Below, one piece after another: positions 43,211 to 55,792 of a stretch of 64,000 nt of DNA. Position 1 is the first letter of the stretch. Every line of letters starts with the position of its first letter. The DNA comes from Sarcophilus harrisii (Eukaryota > Chordata > Mammalia > Dasyuromorphia > Dasyuridae). The position numbers and the translations under genes are program-made. The stretch spans positions 6,693,275 through 6,757,274 of the forward strand of contig NC_045432.1 of NCBI RefSeq assembly GCF_902635505.1. Reading direction: 5' to 3'. The notes under the pieces were generated by a model, which had not been told where the DNA came from, did no database searches, and worked only from the letters and a program-made list of their open reading frames with translations.

Positions 43211-43339
43211 CCTTTTCTGTGTAATGTGACACCACACTCTGAAGTCATGTTTTTAAATACATAAAATAAAACACAGGATCACAATGAAAACCAACTATAT
43301 TAAATTTGGGGGAAAATACACTCACAGACTGCAGGCCGA

Positions 43340-43530
43340 GAACCCCTGTGTAGTGTACTTACAGTCAAGAAGGCACAGGTTCAAATTCTGCCTTAGATAC
43401 TTACTGTGTGATCTTGGACAAGCCATGTAGCCTCTCTGTGGCTCAGTTTCCTCATCTGTAAAATGAGCTTGGACTTGCTGGCCTTCCAGGGTCTCCTCTC
43501 ACCCTAAAGCTGGGCCATATGATCACAGCA
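43340..43530 (+). repeat. MIR-type SINE
   Basis: CACAGGTTCAAATTCTGCC, GTGTGATCTTGGACAAGCC and CTCAGTTTCCTCATCTGTAA, followed by a GGTCTCCTCTCACCCTAAAG end. Confidence 0.75.
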
Positions 43531-43925
43531 ATATACTTAGCATGGAATGCTATGGATTATAGTGATATGTTGCTATCTTAGCTTATTACCAAATTACCAG
43601 CTCTAGGAGGGCAGAGAAGGTGTATTGTCTGTCATCATCCCTAGTTAGTGCTGAACAAAATGTCTTCAGCCTTAGGGATGGGTCCTTCAATTGTGTATTT
43701 CTGTCCAAATGACTAACAATGGAACAGCCCTTCCTATATTTCCATTTTTTTTTGTTGCAAATGTCCAGCATTTGAGAAAGATTATCTGTTGTACAGGCTA
43801 GCTTGAGGACTGAGCATTCTCATGTAATCATGTTTCCATGGAAACACATCTTCCGCAAATCCAAACAGCCTCTCGGGCTGAGGAATCCTGTAAAACATGG
43901 CAGAGGACTGAAGCAATTCTTTGCT

Positions 43926-43950
43926 CACACACACACACACACACACACAC
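43926..43950 (+). repeat. (CA)n microsatellite
   Basis: Twelve CA units followed by a C run. Flanking 43,540-44,760 shows no gene. Confidence 0.95.
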
Positions 43951-44764
43951 CCCACTCTCCAGGATGCTAGTTGGGAGAGAAATATCTAAAAGGAGCGTTG
44001 AATCCCCCAATTGGGATCAAAACGAGCTAATTATTATAACAGGGCATTTACAAAAGCAAAGTTGGTCTGTCAATGACTGGCATTGCTTTACCGAGTCCTA
44101 CGTATAGTCCCTATCGTAGTTCTTTTTCCCTTTTGGGAATTTGGGGATTTGGGAGTTCTAGCTTTAGTCTGGGGCTTGTTCAGGTATCCCCATACATCCA
44201 TATAAGGCCCTGGGAGAGATGGAGAGAAGCTTTGAAGCTCCTTGAGACTGCCACTGCTCCCCCTCTGCCTTTAACAGATAAGGCTACTCAGTCAGAGGAG
44301 GGGGCAGCCAGGAAGCCAGGGAGAACTGAAGCCTAAGATTGCCTGTCTGCCTCACACTGGCAATGTGAAGGACAACATAATGGGCGCCCCCAAATATTGA
44401 ATGCATTGTGGTCTTCCCAGTTTGCCTCCTTCCAGTTCTAACTGCATTATAGCTCCCTTCTCTATTGTGTCATATCTGTGACCAGCATTTCTGCACAAGA
44501 ACGACTTCACAGGCTTTTATTGGTGATCACCAAAACCCAACTGGCAATTGATCAGCTGGGTTTCTAGGGAGATGGAATAGTCCCACGCCACGTGACAACT
44601 TTGGCTGATAGCTATACAGGGGGTGAGGTGCACCATTGTTCTGAAGACTCTCCTTTTGATCTAGAACAGAGAATTCATGTATTGATGTCATCCTTGTAGC
44701 TTCCTCATAATCATGCTGGGCTTTCTGACTTGGGCTCTCTACTTCAGAAGGCATTACCTGCATA

Positions 44765-44765
<1 letters not shown>

Positions 44766-44841
<76 letters not shown>

Positions 44842-44890
44842 AGAGGGAGGGAGGTGGGGGGAGGAAAGGAGGAAAGGGCAAGGAGAGACA
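44766..44890 (+). repeat. (GT)n(GA)n compound microsatellite
   Basis: About 18 GT units followed by about 18 GA units and G/A-rich degenerate sequence to about 44,950. Long Ser/Leu/His or Arg/Glu frames here are repeat artefacts. Confidence 0.95.
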
Positions 44891-44989
44891 GAGATAGAAG
44901 GGGAGAGAGAAAAGTGGGGGGTAAGAGACAGAAAAAGAGGGAGAGGGTGTGGGGAAGTGTAGGGGGTGTTTGCAAGCACATGTGCTCCT

Positions 44990-45190
44990 CAGATTTGAAA
45001 GCAGAGCTATCTGCAATATACCACTTCTTATAAAATTTTAGAATCAAATAACATTAGAGATAGAGAATCTCTAAATCCAACTCCATTAGATGAGGAGAGG
45101 GTCTCAGAAAACAAGAGAATGGCAAAGACTAAGACTTTGCTGAGAACACTTCTCCAGGCCAGGATTTCAGGGTGAAACTGAGTCCTTTCC
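44990..45190 (-). repeat. Degraded MIR-type SINE
   Basis: AGAATCAAATAACATTAGAG and CTAAATCCAACTCCATTAG resemble the reversed SINE end 'gaatcatagat...atctagtccaactccctcatt'. Confidence 0.4.
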
Positions 45191-45349
45191 ACCTATCCGA
45201 TCTTTAGCAAATAGGACAATAGGCAGAGTGCCTTTCCCTCAATCACAGCTGCTTCACAAGAAGGGAGGTACCATATCATATATAAATGTAGCACTACCCA
45301 GCCATCTTTGACCCAGTGGCACTCTTCTGCTGTCCCATCTCTGACACCA

Positions 45350-45690
45350 GGCATTTGCCCGAAATGCTCTTCCTCCTCCTCTACCCACTGACTTTCTTTC
45401 AATCCCAGCTAGAACCCTAGCTTGGACAGGAAAGCTCATGACTACTCCTAATCCTAGTAACTTCCTTCTTTGAATTATTTCCAATTTATCTTGGCTGGTT
45501 TGGAGACAGTTGTTTTCATGTGGTCTACCCCATTAGATTGGGAGCTCCTTGAAAGCTCTTACAAGAAGGATTCTTTTACTTTTCTCTGTACTCCCAATGT
45601 CTAGCACGTAGTAGGTGCTTATTACTTTTAATAATGAATAGAATTAAGCATTTTATTAAATGCTTATTGAAATGATGGTTTTCTAGAAAT
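45350..45690 (+). mobile_element. L2/MIR-type 3' tail
   Basis: TTAGATTGGGAGCTCCTTG, CTGTACTCCCAATGTCTAGC and ACGTAGTAGGTGCTTATTAC are the classic L2 3' end. Confidence 0.7.
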
Positions 45691-46029
45691 TTCTGGCTCA
45701 GAACATATGTACAAATCAATTAAAAACAATCACTTGAGACTCTAATGCTTAATAACAGCCTACCAGACAGAGATCGGTAACCATTTTCATAAATAGGATG
45801 GAATGATTTTACCCCTTCTACTAGCCCTAGCTACTATTTGGCTTGCCCTAAGAGGTGGCTCCTCTGTAAAGAGAACTCCAGTCTCCCATATGGAAAGCCT
45901 GAGGTGGAAAAGTGATGTTATCTCTGACTTGGCTACAGCAGAGAGATCAAAGAGGGAGCAGTAGTTGCCCAAGTTGGCTTGCTTGTAACCTTCTCACCAT
46001 TTGTACTTCACCTCCTCCTGTCGCTAGAC

Positions 46030-47900
46030 TGTATAATTTCCCATCCTGCTCCACCTTCTCACTCGCCTTAGAAGGCAAAAACTACCACTGGAGTTGGTTG
46101 TCTCCACTCCTACTCATGTGCTGTTCAATAGAGCTAGAGAAAATCATGAAACTCTGTTGACTAGTTCACTTCTAAGTTGTGTTCCATAAGCCCAACTGGG
46201 TCTCACTGCGGCCAAGCAATCCTTTTCCACCTCCCTGATTCACCATCCTAATCACCACAGAGCTTCTTCTATCCTTCTCATCTCTTCTCAAACCTATTGC
46301 AGCTTCCCCTCCACCTCATCACACCACTCAGAGCTGCCCCCCCATCTCATATGAAGAGATGGTCCTTCTTTACCTGCACAATCCCATCCCATCTCATCTC
46401 CTTTAGTAGACCGGCACCTCCACTATCCTCACTCATCTTCAATCTTTCCCTATTGGTTCATTCCCTACTGCCTACAAAGATGGCTGTCTTCTACATCCTC
46501 AAGAAACCTTCAATCTGTCTATCCCCTCTATTCAATTTCCTCTGTTTCATGGCTTACCTCCATGAATGCTTTCATTGCCTCCCTTCTCACTCTCTTCTTT
46601 CAGTAGTGTGGCTTAAGACCTCACCATTTAACTGACACTGCTCTCTTCCAAGTTTCTCTTGTCTCTTCACTGCCAAATCAAATGATCTTTTCTTAATCCT
46701 CACGCTTGTTGATCTCTCTGAAGCTTTGAATACTAGAGCACCCTCCTTTCCTTGCTGCTCCCTTCTCTCCAGATTTTCAGGACACTTTTCTCAGTTCTCC
46801 CTGAAGCTCCTTCAGTCTCCTTTGCTAAAGCTTCATCTGCTCACCACAGGGGGTCCCCCAAGGCTGTGTCCCGGGGCTTTCTTCTCTACTCTATCATCAG
46901 CTCCTAGGGATTCAGTTACTATTTCTATGTTGGTAATTTTCCTATCCTGTTTATCCAGCCAAAGTCTTCCTCCCGATCTCTAGTCTCCCATCTTCAACTA
47001 CCTAGTGGACATCTGGAACTGGATGTCTCATAGATATGGTAAACATTTAACACCCATCTTTCCCCCTAAACTTCCCTCTATCTTCAAGCTTCCTTGTCAC
47101 TGTCCAAGCCACTCCCATCCTCCCAGTCTAAGGGTCATCTTCAGTTCCTCACTTCCCCCCATATTCAATCTATTGCCAAGATCTGGGGATCCTAGCTGGT
47201 ACTCCACACTCTGGTACAGGCCCTCATCACTTCACACTGGCCTCCCCACTTCAGGCCACCTTCTGCTAAATTACTAAAGTGACTTTGCTAAAGGGCTGAT
47301 CTAACCATGTCATTTCCTCACCCCCTTTCATAGCTAGCATTTTATATCAGTTTGCAAAGCATTTATAAATCTCATTTGATCCTCACAATAACCCTGCAAG
47401 GTGGGAGCTATTGTGATCCTAAAGGTAAAGTGACTTTTCCAGAATCACACAGCTAGTGTCAGAGGCCACACTTGAATTTGGACTTTCCTGACTGCAGACT
47501 TAGCACTCACTCCACCATGATCTGACCCTGTCACCTCCCCACACAGTAAGTTGCAGTGGCTCCGTACTGTTTACAGGATCGATTGGTTTTTAGTCTTTGT
47601 AACTGGCTCCCTTCCTCCCTTTCCACATGCTCTCAGTCAGTGACTCTGGTCTTATCAATGTCCCTGACCCAGGACGCTCCCACTTTCACCAGCTGTACCT
47701 CAAGCATGCTTGGAGCTCTCTCCTCATCTCCATCTCCTGGCCTCTTTCAGGCATCAGCTAAAATCCCAACCTCTACAAGCAGCTTTTTCCTGCCTCCCAG
47801 CCTGCCAGTGCCTTCCCTATGAAAGCACCACCAATGTACTCCGTGGATATACCATAGATAGTGTCTGCCCGTGGTCTCCCTTCTTAGATTGGGAGTTGCT
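46030..47900 (+). mobile_element. L2 LINE with reverse-transcriptase remnants
   Basis: Contains CCAAATCAAATGATCTTTTC, TTGTTGATCTCTCTGAAGC (from 'LVDLSEAFD'), GGGGTCCCCCAAGGCTGTGT ('GVPQGCVPG') and CTGGATGTCTCATAGATATG ('WMSHR'). These are the reverse-transcriptase landmarks of the L2/CR1 clade in the right order. It ends with a 'ttagattgggagttgcttggg' tail near 47,900. A reversed SINE interrupts it. Ancient and heavily decayed. Confidence 0.8.
47300..47520 (-). mobile_element. MIR/THER-type SINE inserted in L2
   Basis: TTTGCAAAGCATTTATAAAT, TTGATCCTCACAATAACCC and GAATCACACAGCTAGTGTC, the reverse of the SINE core. L2 sequence resumes at about 47,525 (GACCCTGTCACCTCCCC). Confidence 0.75.
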
Positions 47901-48224
47901 TGGGGACAGGCCCTGCATTTTTATTTTTCTTGTAATTGCAGTGATGACCCATAGCACTCTCAATGATAATCATTGGGGGACCTTTAGCAGATCCTCTAGT
48001 TCCCTCCACCTCCCCATCTCATATAAAGAGATGGTCCTTCTCCTTCTACCTGCACAGTAGCATCCCATATCATCTCCTTTAGCAGACTGGCCCCCTCCAC
48101 CATTCTCATTCTTCAATGTCTCCCTATTGGCTCATTTCCTACTGCCTACAAAGATGCTCACGTCTCCTCCATACTCAAAAAACCTGTGATTTTTCCATCC
48201 GTTCTCTCTCCCTCCTCAGAAGAC

Positions 48225-48345
48225 AAAAGGTTGAAATCCAGCTTTTCATTTCCTAGCTGTGTGACCATGGCCTTAGCCGCTCCCCTGAATCCTTCACTTC
48301 ACCTGAGCCCCGCTCATTTATAAAATGAGATAATGTTTATGACGT
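48225..48345 (+). repeat. MIR-type SINE fragment
   Basis: GGTTGAAATCCAGC, TTTCCTAGCTGTGTGACC and TTTATAAAATGAGATAATG. The following 48,350-49,070 shows nothing assignable. Confidence 0.6.
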
Positions 48346-49079
48346 TATTGCTATAGAGAGAAACGTGAACTCTCACTATCCTTAGTTCACTTTGGATTGG
48401 TGTCAGAGCTGTGCCTTTTGAGAAAATAAAGACCAAAAAAATGAAACCCAAATAGTTAAAACATTGGTAAATCGTCATTCAGTGCTGAAACCGGTTTTTA
48501 AAGCTCAGATTCTCTGACTCTCACTTATGGACATACCCCTGATACCGTGCTGCCTCCTGGTAATTCAGCAGGGACAAAGATGGCAGAATTTTGGATAGGC
48601 TTGGAGAACACAAGAGAATTTAATTCTTTTGTTATCTGTTTCTTATTACTGCTGGGGGCAGTAAAGCAAGATTTTTGTCCCCTGTTTATATATTTAATTG
48701 ATTGTTTATTAATGTTTAAGTATATAATCAACACATTTTAAATTGTGCTTTAGAGTTGTAAGCACAGATAGTGATAGTTCAAGTTTTTACCTTATAGTTC
48801 TACGACCAATAATGAATTTTTTAAAAATCCAACTTCAGGGGTGCAGCTACAGGAATATGTAAAGCATGCCAAGCCGCCTGTTCTACAACCATTAAATCTT
48901 TTGATTCTTTTAACTTTTACATCTCTCATTTCCAAATATATGCTCCCCTCAGGAATCAAGACTTCTCTTTTTAACAAACAGTAAAAAAAATAAAAAGAAT
49001 ATTTAGAGTAAAACCATCACATAAGATTAAATCTGATACGAAATCCAATACTCCACCCCCATAGGTCCTCACCTCTGCA

Positions 49080-49620
49080 ATGAAGGGAAGATGTAGTCTC
49101 TCAAGTTTTCTCTGGGGCAAAGCTTCATCATACAACAATGTTGTTTCTTTTTATTTATATTGTTGGAGTCACTGAGTATAGTTTTGCTTGCTACTCTCAT
49201 CTCCCCAGTTTTCTCTCAATCCCTTCTATTCATCATATCTTATGATTCAATTATCCCATTTGTGTGATTTTTTTTAGCCCTTCCCCAGTCACTAAGTGGC
49301 TACTTTATTTCTAATGTTGAGATATTACAAAAACTACTGCTCTGAACATTTTGGTAAACAGGAGCCTTTTTCTGTGTGTCTGACCTCACTGCAAAGACAT
49401 GCCTTGCATGAGCTCTCTGAGTCAAAGGATATGGACATTTTAGTTCATTTTAGAGCAAAATTACCAAGTTGTTGGAATGGTCAGACAATCCCTAGCACCA
49501 TCAGCAACGTATTTGTGTGCCTGTTTGAAACCTTGCTTGTTTTGATTTACATTCCTCTGAATATAAGTGATTTGGTGAATTCTTTCATATGGTACAACTA
49601 TTAAATCTTGGATGTGTTGT
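49080..49620 (-). mobile_element. L1 ORF2-region fragment, reverse orientation
   Basis: GAGTCAAAGGATATGGACAT, AAGTTGTTGGAATGGTCAGA, CCATCAGCAACGTATTTGTG and GATTTACATTCCTCTGAATA parallel the reversed L1 ORF2 end seen across mammals ('gggtatg...ttccagaatggttgtaccag...'). Older than the other L1 copies. Confidence 0.55.
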
Positions 49621-49759
49621 AGTAGATATTCCTTTTTGGGAAGGGGAGAGGATTAGATTTCTCACAAGAACCCTTCTGATGGCAATTCTGTGATCTTAGC
49701 ACCTTAAGTTGAAATAATTTTTTTTAGAGATCTTAATGAACAGATTACTCACCTGGTTC

Positions 49760-49860
49760 CCTAGAATATATTCCATAGTTTCCTTTCAACCTTTACTCAC
49801 GTGGCTCCCTATGCCTGGAATACTCTTGATCTCCTGACCTTCCAAATGAGCATTCTGACC
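49760..49860 (+). mobile_element. L2 3' fragment (likely)
   Basis: CACGTGGCTCCCTATGCCTG and GGAATACTCTTGATCTCCTG resemble the L2 'ccatgcctggaatgctctccctcctc' region. Short. Confidence 0.4.
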
Positions 49861-50099
49861 ACTGAAATCCATGAAACTGATACAAACCAAATGACTCAGA
49901 GCCTTGTACAGTCACTTCCTTCTAGTCCATAGCGACAATGGCAGAAAAAGCGGCAGAAAAAGAGGTAACAAGTATTGCTGGTACTTGAAATGTGAAATCT
50001 TTCGTCCAGTGACCAACAAATTAACACACTAGACAAACTGATCTATAGCCACAGACGTAACTTCCTATGTCATGCCAGAAAAACACATACAAGATGCAA

Positions 50100-51950
50100 C
50101 TAAGTGAAACGATGGTTTACACATTTTCAGCTCCTTTATTTGAAAGGAGTTCAAATTCGAGGGGGAGGAGGCACAAATAAAGAAGTTGGGAGAATTTGTT
50201 TCATCGTGTGCCCAAAGGCAAGAAATTTTTCATGGGATTTACACTGTACCACATTGCCTCCAAAAAAGCTGGGACAGTACTAGAAGTAGAGAGAGGGGAC
50301 TGATTTTTTTTTTTAAATGAAATTGTTATTTTAGTAGGAAATGGCTTATGGAGGAATAATTTCAGAATATGCTGTCTGTACATAATCAGATAATAGACCA
50401 GTTAGAGCAAAAGTCAAAACCAATGCAAAATTAGGATACAGATAAGACACTGAGTGCAGTTACCTGAAAAACGGGAAACTGATGAATGTAAAGCCTTTGA
50501 TACCAATCACAATTCCTTATAAGAATTTTAACCATTTTAACAGTTAACACAAACACTTGATTTCCATAACAAGAAAATGAGAGCCACTGCAGTAAAGGTT
50601 CACTTGCAAAACATTCAAGAGGAAGACAGTTGAACATGACAGCTTGTGTGACCTCCCAAAATAACAAAATGTGGTGAAGGAGAAAATAATTTTGCAGAAG
50701 TCTTGGTTTGAGAGTCAACTAAATCAAAGAATTTCACAATGAAAATGGAAAGAATGATAAATAGGCGTGAAATGGTAGAGGTTGTCAATAGTTTCCCAGG
50801 GCAATATATTCTCATCATTGATGACCTTGGACCATTTGAACTTTTCACTACAGTAAACAACGTCTTGTGGAAGTTAGTGGAAATGGTACTTAATAAAAAC
50901 ATGGAGCTGTGGAGTGTTTGGATCTGATCAAATACCGGGTGAAGAAAAAATCTAGAGGCAACAGGATTTTAAATGCAGCCAGGGATCCATCTTTAAAAAT
51001 ACCAAAACCAAGACAATTGAACATTGAATGTAAAAAAAGATCACGGACAGCAGTACTACCAAAAATGGATCACTGAGAATAAGTAACTCGTGTCTAATTT
51101 TTTTATTCTCTAGAAAATAACCTGTGTAATGGGATGAAAACAGGAGAAACAGCTTTTGTAGTTTTCCATAGTAGACTTATAATCACAAGTGACTGTGATA
51201 CGTATTTTAAAAAAAAAACCCAAAAAACCCTGTGTTTATTGTCTGATCAAGGCAAAAAATGTATTTGCTTTGGTTAAACAAAATATAGCTTTAAAATTTA
51301 GGTTTTCCTGCAACAGTGATTCTCAGGTACATGTTGATATTTTTATGAAATTCCAAAAAGAATTTTAATGCTCAGAGTATCATTAGGAAGCAAGACATAA
51401 AAAAGGCGACATACTTGCCAAAGATTCATTTGACAATGTCGTGGAGGATGTCCTGCTTACAGTGCGACTAAAAATGTGTAAGAAATAGCTAGATGATGAG
51501 TTTTTTCAGAAGCTTCGGTCAACCATAGAACTAGAACTAGGGGCTGTATATTGATTTAAATTTGAAGATGTTACATTATCTATGTATGTCCCATTGTATT
51601 TTTATTTTGTTAACTGTTTCCCAATTACATTTTTAGCCAGCTCAACTACATTTGGGGAGTGTTGTTCCCCGAGACACCTCTGCTGTGCTGTACCTGGTCC
51701 CAGAACACAACAGGGCTTCCTCAATAATATCTACAGCTATTCACAGGGATGATGGACTAGGAGACCATAAAGAAAAAATTTTTTAAAGTGACTGAAAAAT
51801 GTACATTGTTTAGGTTATGAAATGCATTCGGATAGAGTCCACCGAGTTATTATAAACAGGTGCTGCAGTTGACCAACAATCTTATTCCAGATGTGAATAG
51901 AATGAGCTAGTTTTCATTTGGGAAAATGAGCAACATTTTCAAAAATCCTA
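50100..51950. other. No gene or element recognised
   Basis: AT-rich, with overlapping short frames on both strands near 50,430-50,930. None matches a family I know. It could be an old unannotated repeat, since the phrase CCAATTACATTTTTAGCC near 51,625 is repeat-like. Confidence 0.35.
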
Positions 51951-51964
51951 AACTGCAAAACTCC

Positions 51965-52185
51965 ATAATAATAATAGGTAGCACTTATATAGTGCTTTAA
52001 GGTTTGCAAATCACTTTATGTTATCTCAATACTCACAATGATCCTTTGACATAGGTGCTAGTATCCTGTTTGAAAAAGATGAAGAAACTGAGGCCGAGGT
52101 GTCAAGTGATTTTAAGCGGCTGAGGCAGGATTTAAATTCAAGTTTCCTGACGCTTAAATCCAGCACTCCATATGTTACCTACCTG
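51965..52185 (-). mobile_element. MIR/THER-type SINE
   Basis: AATAGGTAGCACTTATATAG, GTTTGCAAATCACTTTATG, GAAGAAACTGAGGCC and GGCAGGATTTAAATTC. Reverse orientation and nearly full length. Confidence 0.8.
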
Positions 52186-52624
52186 TCACCAACAATTTTC
52201 TCAGAGCTACAACATGACTACAAATCCCATAACACAACATCTCAAAATAATCAAAATCACAGATGCTTCAAAAAAGTAATGGAAAGATGTATGGTAGGTG
52301 GAAGGAGACTGGTTTTGTTTCCAGATGACTGGTGCATAAATAAATGGCATCAAAGACATATATGATTAGAAGAGGTGGGCCAGTCATGTGATGAAAATGA
52401 ATTAACTCAAGTGTTATACTGGCATCCATTATTAAAATAATTTCTAGCACATTGTGCAAGATCATCCATAAAGGAATTTCTTGGGGAAAAAAGGATGAAA
52501 ATTAGAGATTGAAAAAGCATGGCTAGGTTGATGGAAGAGCCACACTGAAGAGATTAAAAAAAAAATTCATCACAGCATTGTTGCGTCTCACAAACATTCA
52601 GAAAGATTAATGTTTGTGAGATAC

Positions 52625-53030
52625 TGCTGAAAGAACCACAGATTTAGAGCCAGAAGGAACGGGAGAGATCATCTAGTCTAGCAGTTCTCAAACTTTTTAT
52701 TCTCAGGATTCCTTTGTAATCTTACTGAGGATGACTAAAGATCTTTGGATTATGTGGATTATATCTATCAGCATTTACTGTATTAGAAATTATTTCAGGG
52801 TTCTGAAAATAGTCTTAACCTCTAGGACCCTCTTTAAAAGGGTCTCAGGGTACCCCAGGGGTCCCTGGACCACATTTGGAAGAAACGCTGATCTAATCCA
52901 ACTCCCTCATTTCAGCCTCACTATCTGGCCCAAAGCCAGACAGTGAGTAAAAAAGCTGGAATCTCTACCCAGATCCTGTGACTTCAAACCCAGTGCTTTC
53001 CCCACTGTGACACTGCCTCCCTGGAAGGTA
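52625..53030 (-). mobile_element. MIR/THER-type SINE split by a hAT element
   Basis: The left part has CACAGATTTAGAGCCAGAAG; the right part resumes CCAACTCCCTCATTTCAGC and CAGTGCTTTCCCCACTGTG. The insertion at 52,679-52,890 separates them. Confidence 0.75.
52679..52890. mobile_element. Non-autonomous hAT (MER5-like) with 8-bp TSD
   Basis: Ends TAGCAGTTCTCAAAC and GGAAGAAACGCTG are decayed inverted repeats of the CAGYGGTTCTCAAAC class, and GTCCCTGGACCACATTTGG precedes the right end. Flanks ATCTAGTC (52,671-52,678) and ATCTAATC (52,891-52,898) form an 8-bp target duplication with one mismatch. Confidence 0.8.
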
Positions 53031-53129
53031 CTCTCTTATGGCAGTATAATTAACGAGCTGCTGAAATCAAGGAAATCCTTATGAAGAGACCATTCAGTAC
53101 CAGACCAAAATAACTGCATTGAAAACATG

Positions 53130-53135
53130 TTTATT
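53130..53135 (-). promoter_or_regulatory. CMC4 polyadenylation signal
   Basis: TTTATT on the plus strand, i.e. AATAAA on the minus strand, 222 bp after the CMC4 stop codon. No nearer canonical signal was seen. Confidence 0.6.
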
Positions 53136-53356
53136 TTAAACAGGCCATTTTTTTTTAAAGTTAACAGTGAAACAAAGACATTTTTCTCTTTTAATAAATT
53201 GTTTCAAGCTAGATTTGTTTCTATCTTTCTATTCTTTTGCCTATTCATAAGTAAACCTATAGGTAAATTTCCATTTGGCTTTTGTTGACTACCTGAGATA
53301 TAACCTGTTTAGGAGACCAAATAAAATCTCCTGGATGAAAAACATGGAGCAGAAAT

Positions 53357-55792
53357 TCACTGTGATGCAGATTTAAGCTTCTGCCTTTCTTCATCTTCCT
53401 TCTCAAATCCTGAACAGACAACAGATCTCCCTTTGGGGTACTGAGCACAGCACCTACGCAACTCTTGGATGACAGCCTCACACTTAGACTCCATGTAGTT
53501 GTTGGCTGAAAAACAAAGACTAATTCTATGAGAAAAAGTAAACTGATCAAGTTTTTTTTTTTCTTAAAGATTAGTGATTTGAAAACTTCCCCTTTTGTAA
53601 ACTTAGCTAACATAACCCATTAGAAATAGTAAAGGGAAAGGGAGGTTTTTCCCATGCCCACTGACCAAAATTAGTAGGGGAGAGTTTGGGCCCTTTAAAA
53701 TATGAAGCAGGGGGATGGAAGAGGAAATGAGGGAGGAATCTAATCTAGGGGAAGGTTCTAAGCTAGACCAGTTATTTCTGTAGCCTAATCTGTTATCAGA
53801 TTTAGCTCATAAATAATTGAAACTGCAATCTGTAAGAAAAAGAGGCAAAATTTTCATCGCCTACTAGTATTCTGAGCCACCTAGATAGTCATTTATTAAC
53901 TCTGCAGGGTACCTTGGACAATATAAATTAATCTTCCTCTATTTACTGTTTTGTTGTTTAATTTATCTATATATCTGGGGGAGGGGTGGGGCAGTAAAAT
54001 CTGGAAATACTATATGAACAGGTTTGAATTTTAATTTTCATGAACATGAGATTCTCACCTCTATTTACTAAAAACCAGCAACTTACTCGGAACTGCACAG
54101 AAATTAATTTTATTATGAAATGGGACAGTCCAAGATTTATCCCTTCAGTATTTTTATGGTCCTTGGTAGGTGAATTAAAAAGGAGAAAATATGACTTACA
54201 AAATGACTGAAAGATAGTATTTTGGTATTAGTATAATACCACTCAGTATTACTTCCTTTCAAGTCTCAGATCTAAGTCTTGAATTAAGCATATCTTTGTT
54301 CTAGGGGAGGGGTTCTTAATCTAGGGAACCCTTGGAGTTAAGTAGATTTCAAGGGGCCCATGAACTTCAATGAGAAAAAAAACTACATCTTTTATCTTCA
54401 CCAACCTCTAACTGAAAGTTCACTTTTTTTCTTCTTCAAATTATTATGGAAGTGACCAGAATATTCCTTCCACTCTAGAGAAAGGACTTGAAGCTGCTGC
54501 AGCTCTACTGGCTCTTTCTAGCTCCCTTAGATATTAAAGGGCAGTAAAGGGTAGCTACAGGGATGATGACTAGCTCTCCATTTTCCTTCTTTCCCACTTC
54601 CCTGCCCTTCACCCGAGCCAGGAATAGGAGTCAATACTGCTTTAATTCTTGGTCTACCTGTCCTGGTCATGTGATTGTTATTTCAAAGTGTGTATATTTA
54701 TACATTAAACACACATACTTTCATGTGTACGCACACATGGACAGGCATATACCATGTATACATATACATTCATGTTCTAGAGTTTAAAAATGTAGGGAAA
54801 ACCATTTTCTTACCTTCTCAAAATTAAGGGGCAAGGGGGTAAGTAAATAAATAAGGGCTTAAAATTTATCCTAAAGGTTTATTAAAATGAATTCTTTTTA
54901 AAAGTCTTACACAACTCATGTCAGCTTTCAGAAAAAATAGCTTAAGACTTAAATAATTTAATAAAAATAAAACTTCTATACCGATTCTCATCTGCTTTGT
55001 ATTTGTGATGGGATTCCAATATCCTAAGTAGTTTCCCACATGAGAGAAGGCAGTTTGAGTACAGAGGGGATGAGAATCAGGCCCAAGGAGGCAAGCAAAC
55101 TCTTTAAAGGGCCTTCTTTCAGTTCAGCTTCACGGCTAGAATTCCCTACTATGGACATTCTTTGCAGTTGGACAGTAACATTCCCTTTCTGCAGTAGCTG
55201 AGGTAGGTATCTAGCATTCTAAGCTTTCTACTCGAACCCCTTCCACCTACATTCAAGGGATTTATCAAGCACAGTCTGTGGCCCATTTAAAATTAACTCT
55301 CCCCTTCTAATACCAAAGGGTAAAAGCTAAACTGGATGGGACCTTAGGGCTCATCTAATAAAAGCCTTCATTTCACTGCTGCCAGTGGTAGGTAGGCATC
55401 TTGTCTAATGCCTTTTAGTTAGGAAGCCGTAGGGCCAGAATTTGAACTCGGGCCCTCTGACTCTAAATCCAGTGCTTTTCCCACTAACATCATGTTTTAT
55501 AAAATGTAGTTGAAAAAAGTACAACTTGTCACTCTATTTTTTGAGCCATAAAGAGAATCATCCTTAGTTTACACTGGTAATAAAGCCAGTGAAAGAAAAA
55601 GTGCAGAGACTAGATATTACTATGAGACAAGTTAAATGTTAACTTGCAGATGGATGGTCTGACTCTTGAAGCTCATACACAAAATGGAAAAAAAAAATCA
55701 CTAGAATAAAGCACCATATGTTAAGTACCTTGCAAGCATTTCTGTATTTCACAGGCTTGTTTCTGGCAGGGATCCTTCTGGGACATATCCAT
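53357..55792 (-). CDS. CMC4: CX9C mitochondrial protein (p8MTCP1)
   Basis: Two coding exons on the minus strand: 55,729-55,792 (exon from 55,797) and 53,357-53,505, with clean GT/AG borders and a split Ala codon. The product reads M(DM)SQKDPCQKQACEIQKC...NNYMESKCEAV...RRCCAQYPKGRSVVCSGF, near-identical to human CMC4, 68 residues from the second ATG (55,786) and 70 from the first. Counting from the second ATG, cysteines at 7, 17, 28 and 38 form the twin CX9C hairpin, with C12, C39 and C50 also kept. Twin-CX9C proteins fold in the mitochondrial intermembrane space through the MIA40 route; the exact role of CMC4 is unsettled. In human it is spliced from the MTCP1 first exon, so it probably shares the 61-kb CpG promoter here. 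Confidence 0.95.
54303..54440. mobile_element. Partial hAT-type element in CMC4 intron
   Basis: AGGGGTTCTTAATCTAGGG and AAGGGGCCCATGAACTTCAA match the left part of the 'CAGGGGTTCTTAACC' family. The right end is not found. Confidence 0.45.
55340..55490 (-). repeat. MIR-type SINE in CMC4 intron
   Basis: GGGACCTTAGGGCTCATC, AGAATTTGAACTCGGGCCC, and CCAGTGCTTTTCCCACTAAC, reverse orientation. Confidence 0.65.

Noticed and set aside
44527-45047. Ser/Leu/His-rich minus-strand frames
   Set aside because: Translation of the (GT)n(GA)n microsatellite.
50431-50927. Possible processed pseudogene
   Set aside because: I read both strands and found no protein I could identify. No poly-A tail or target duplication defines a retrocopy.
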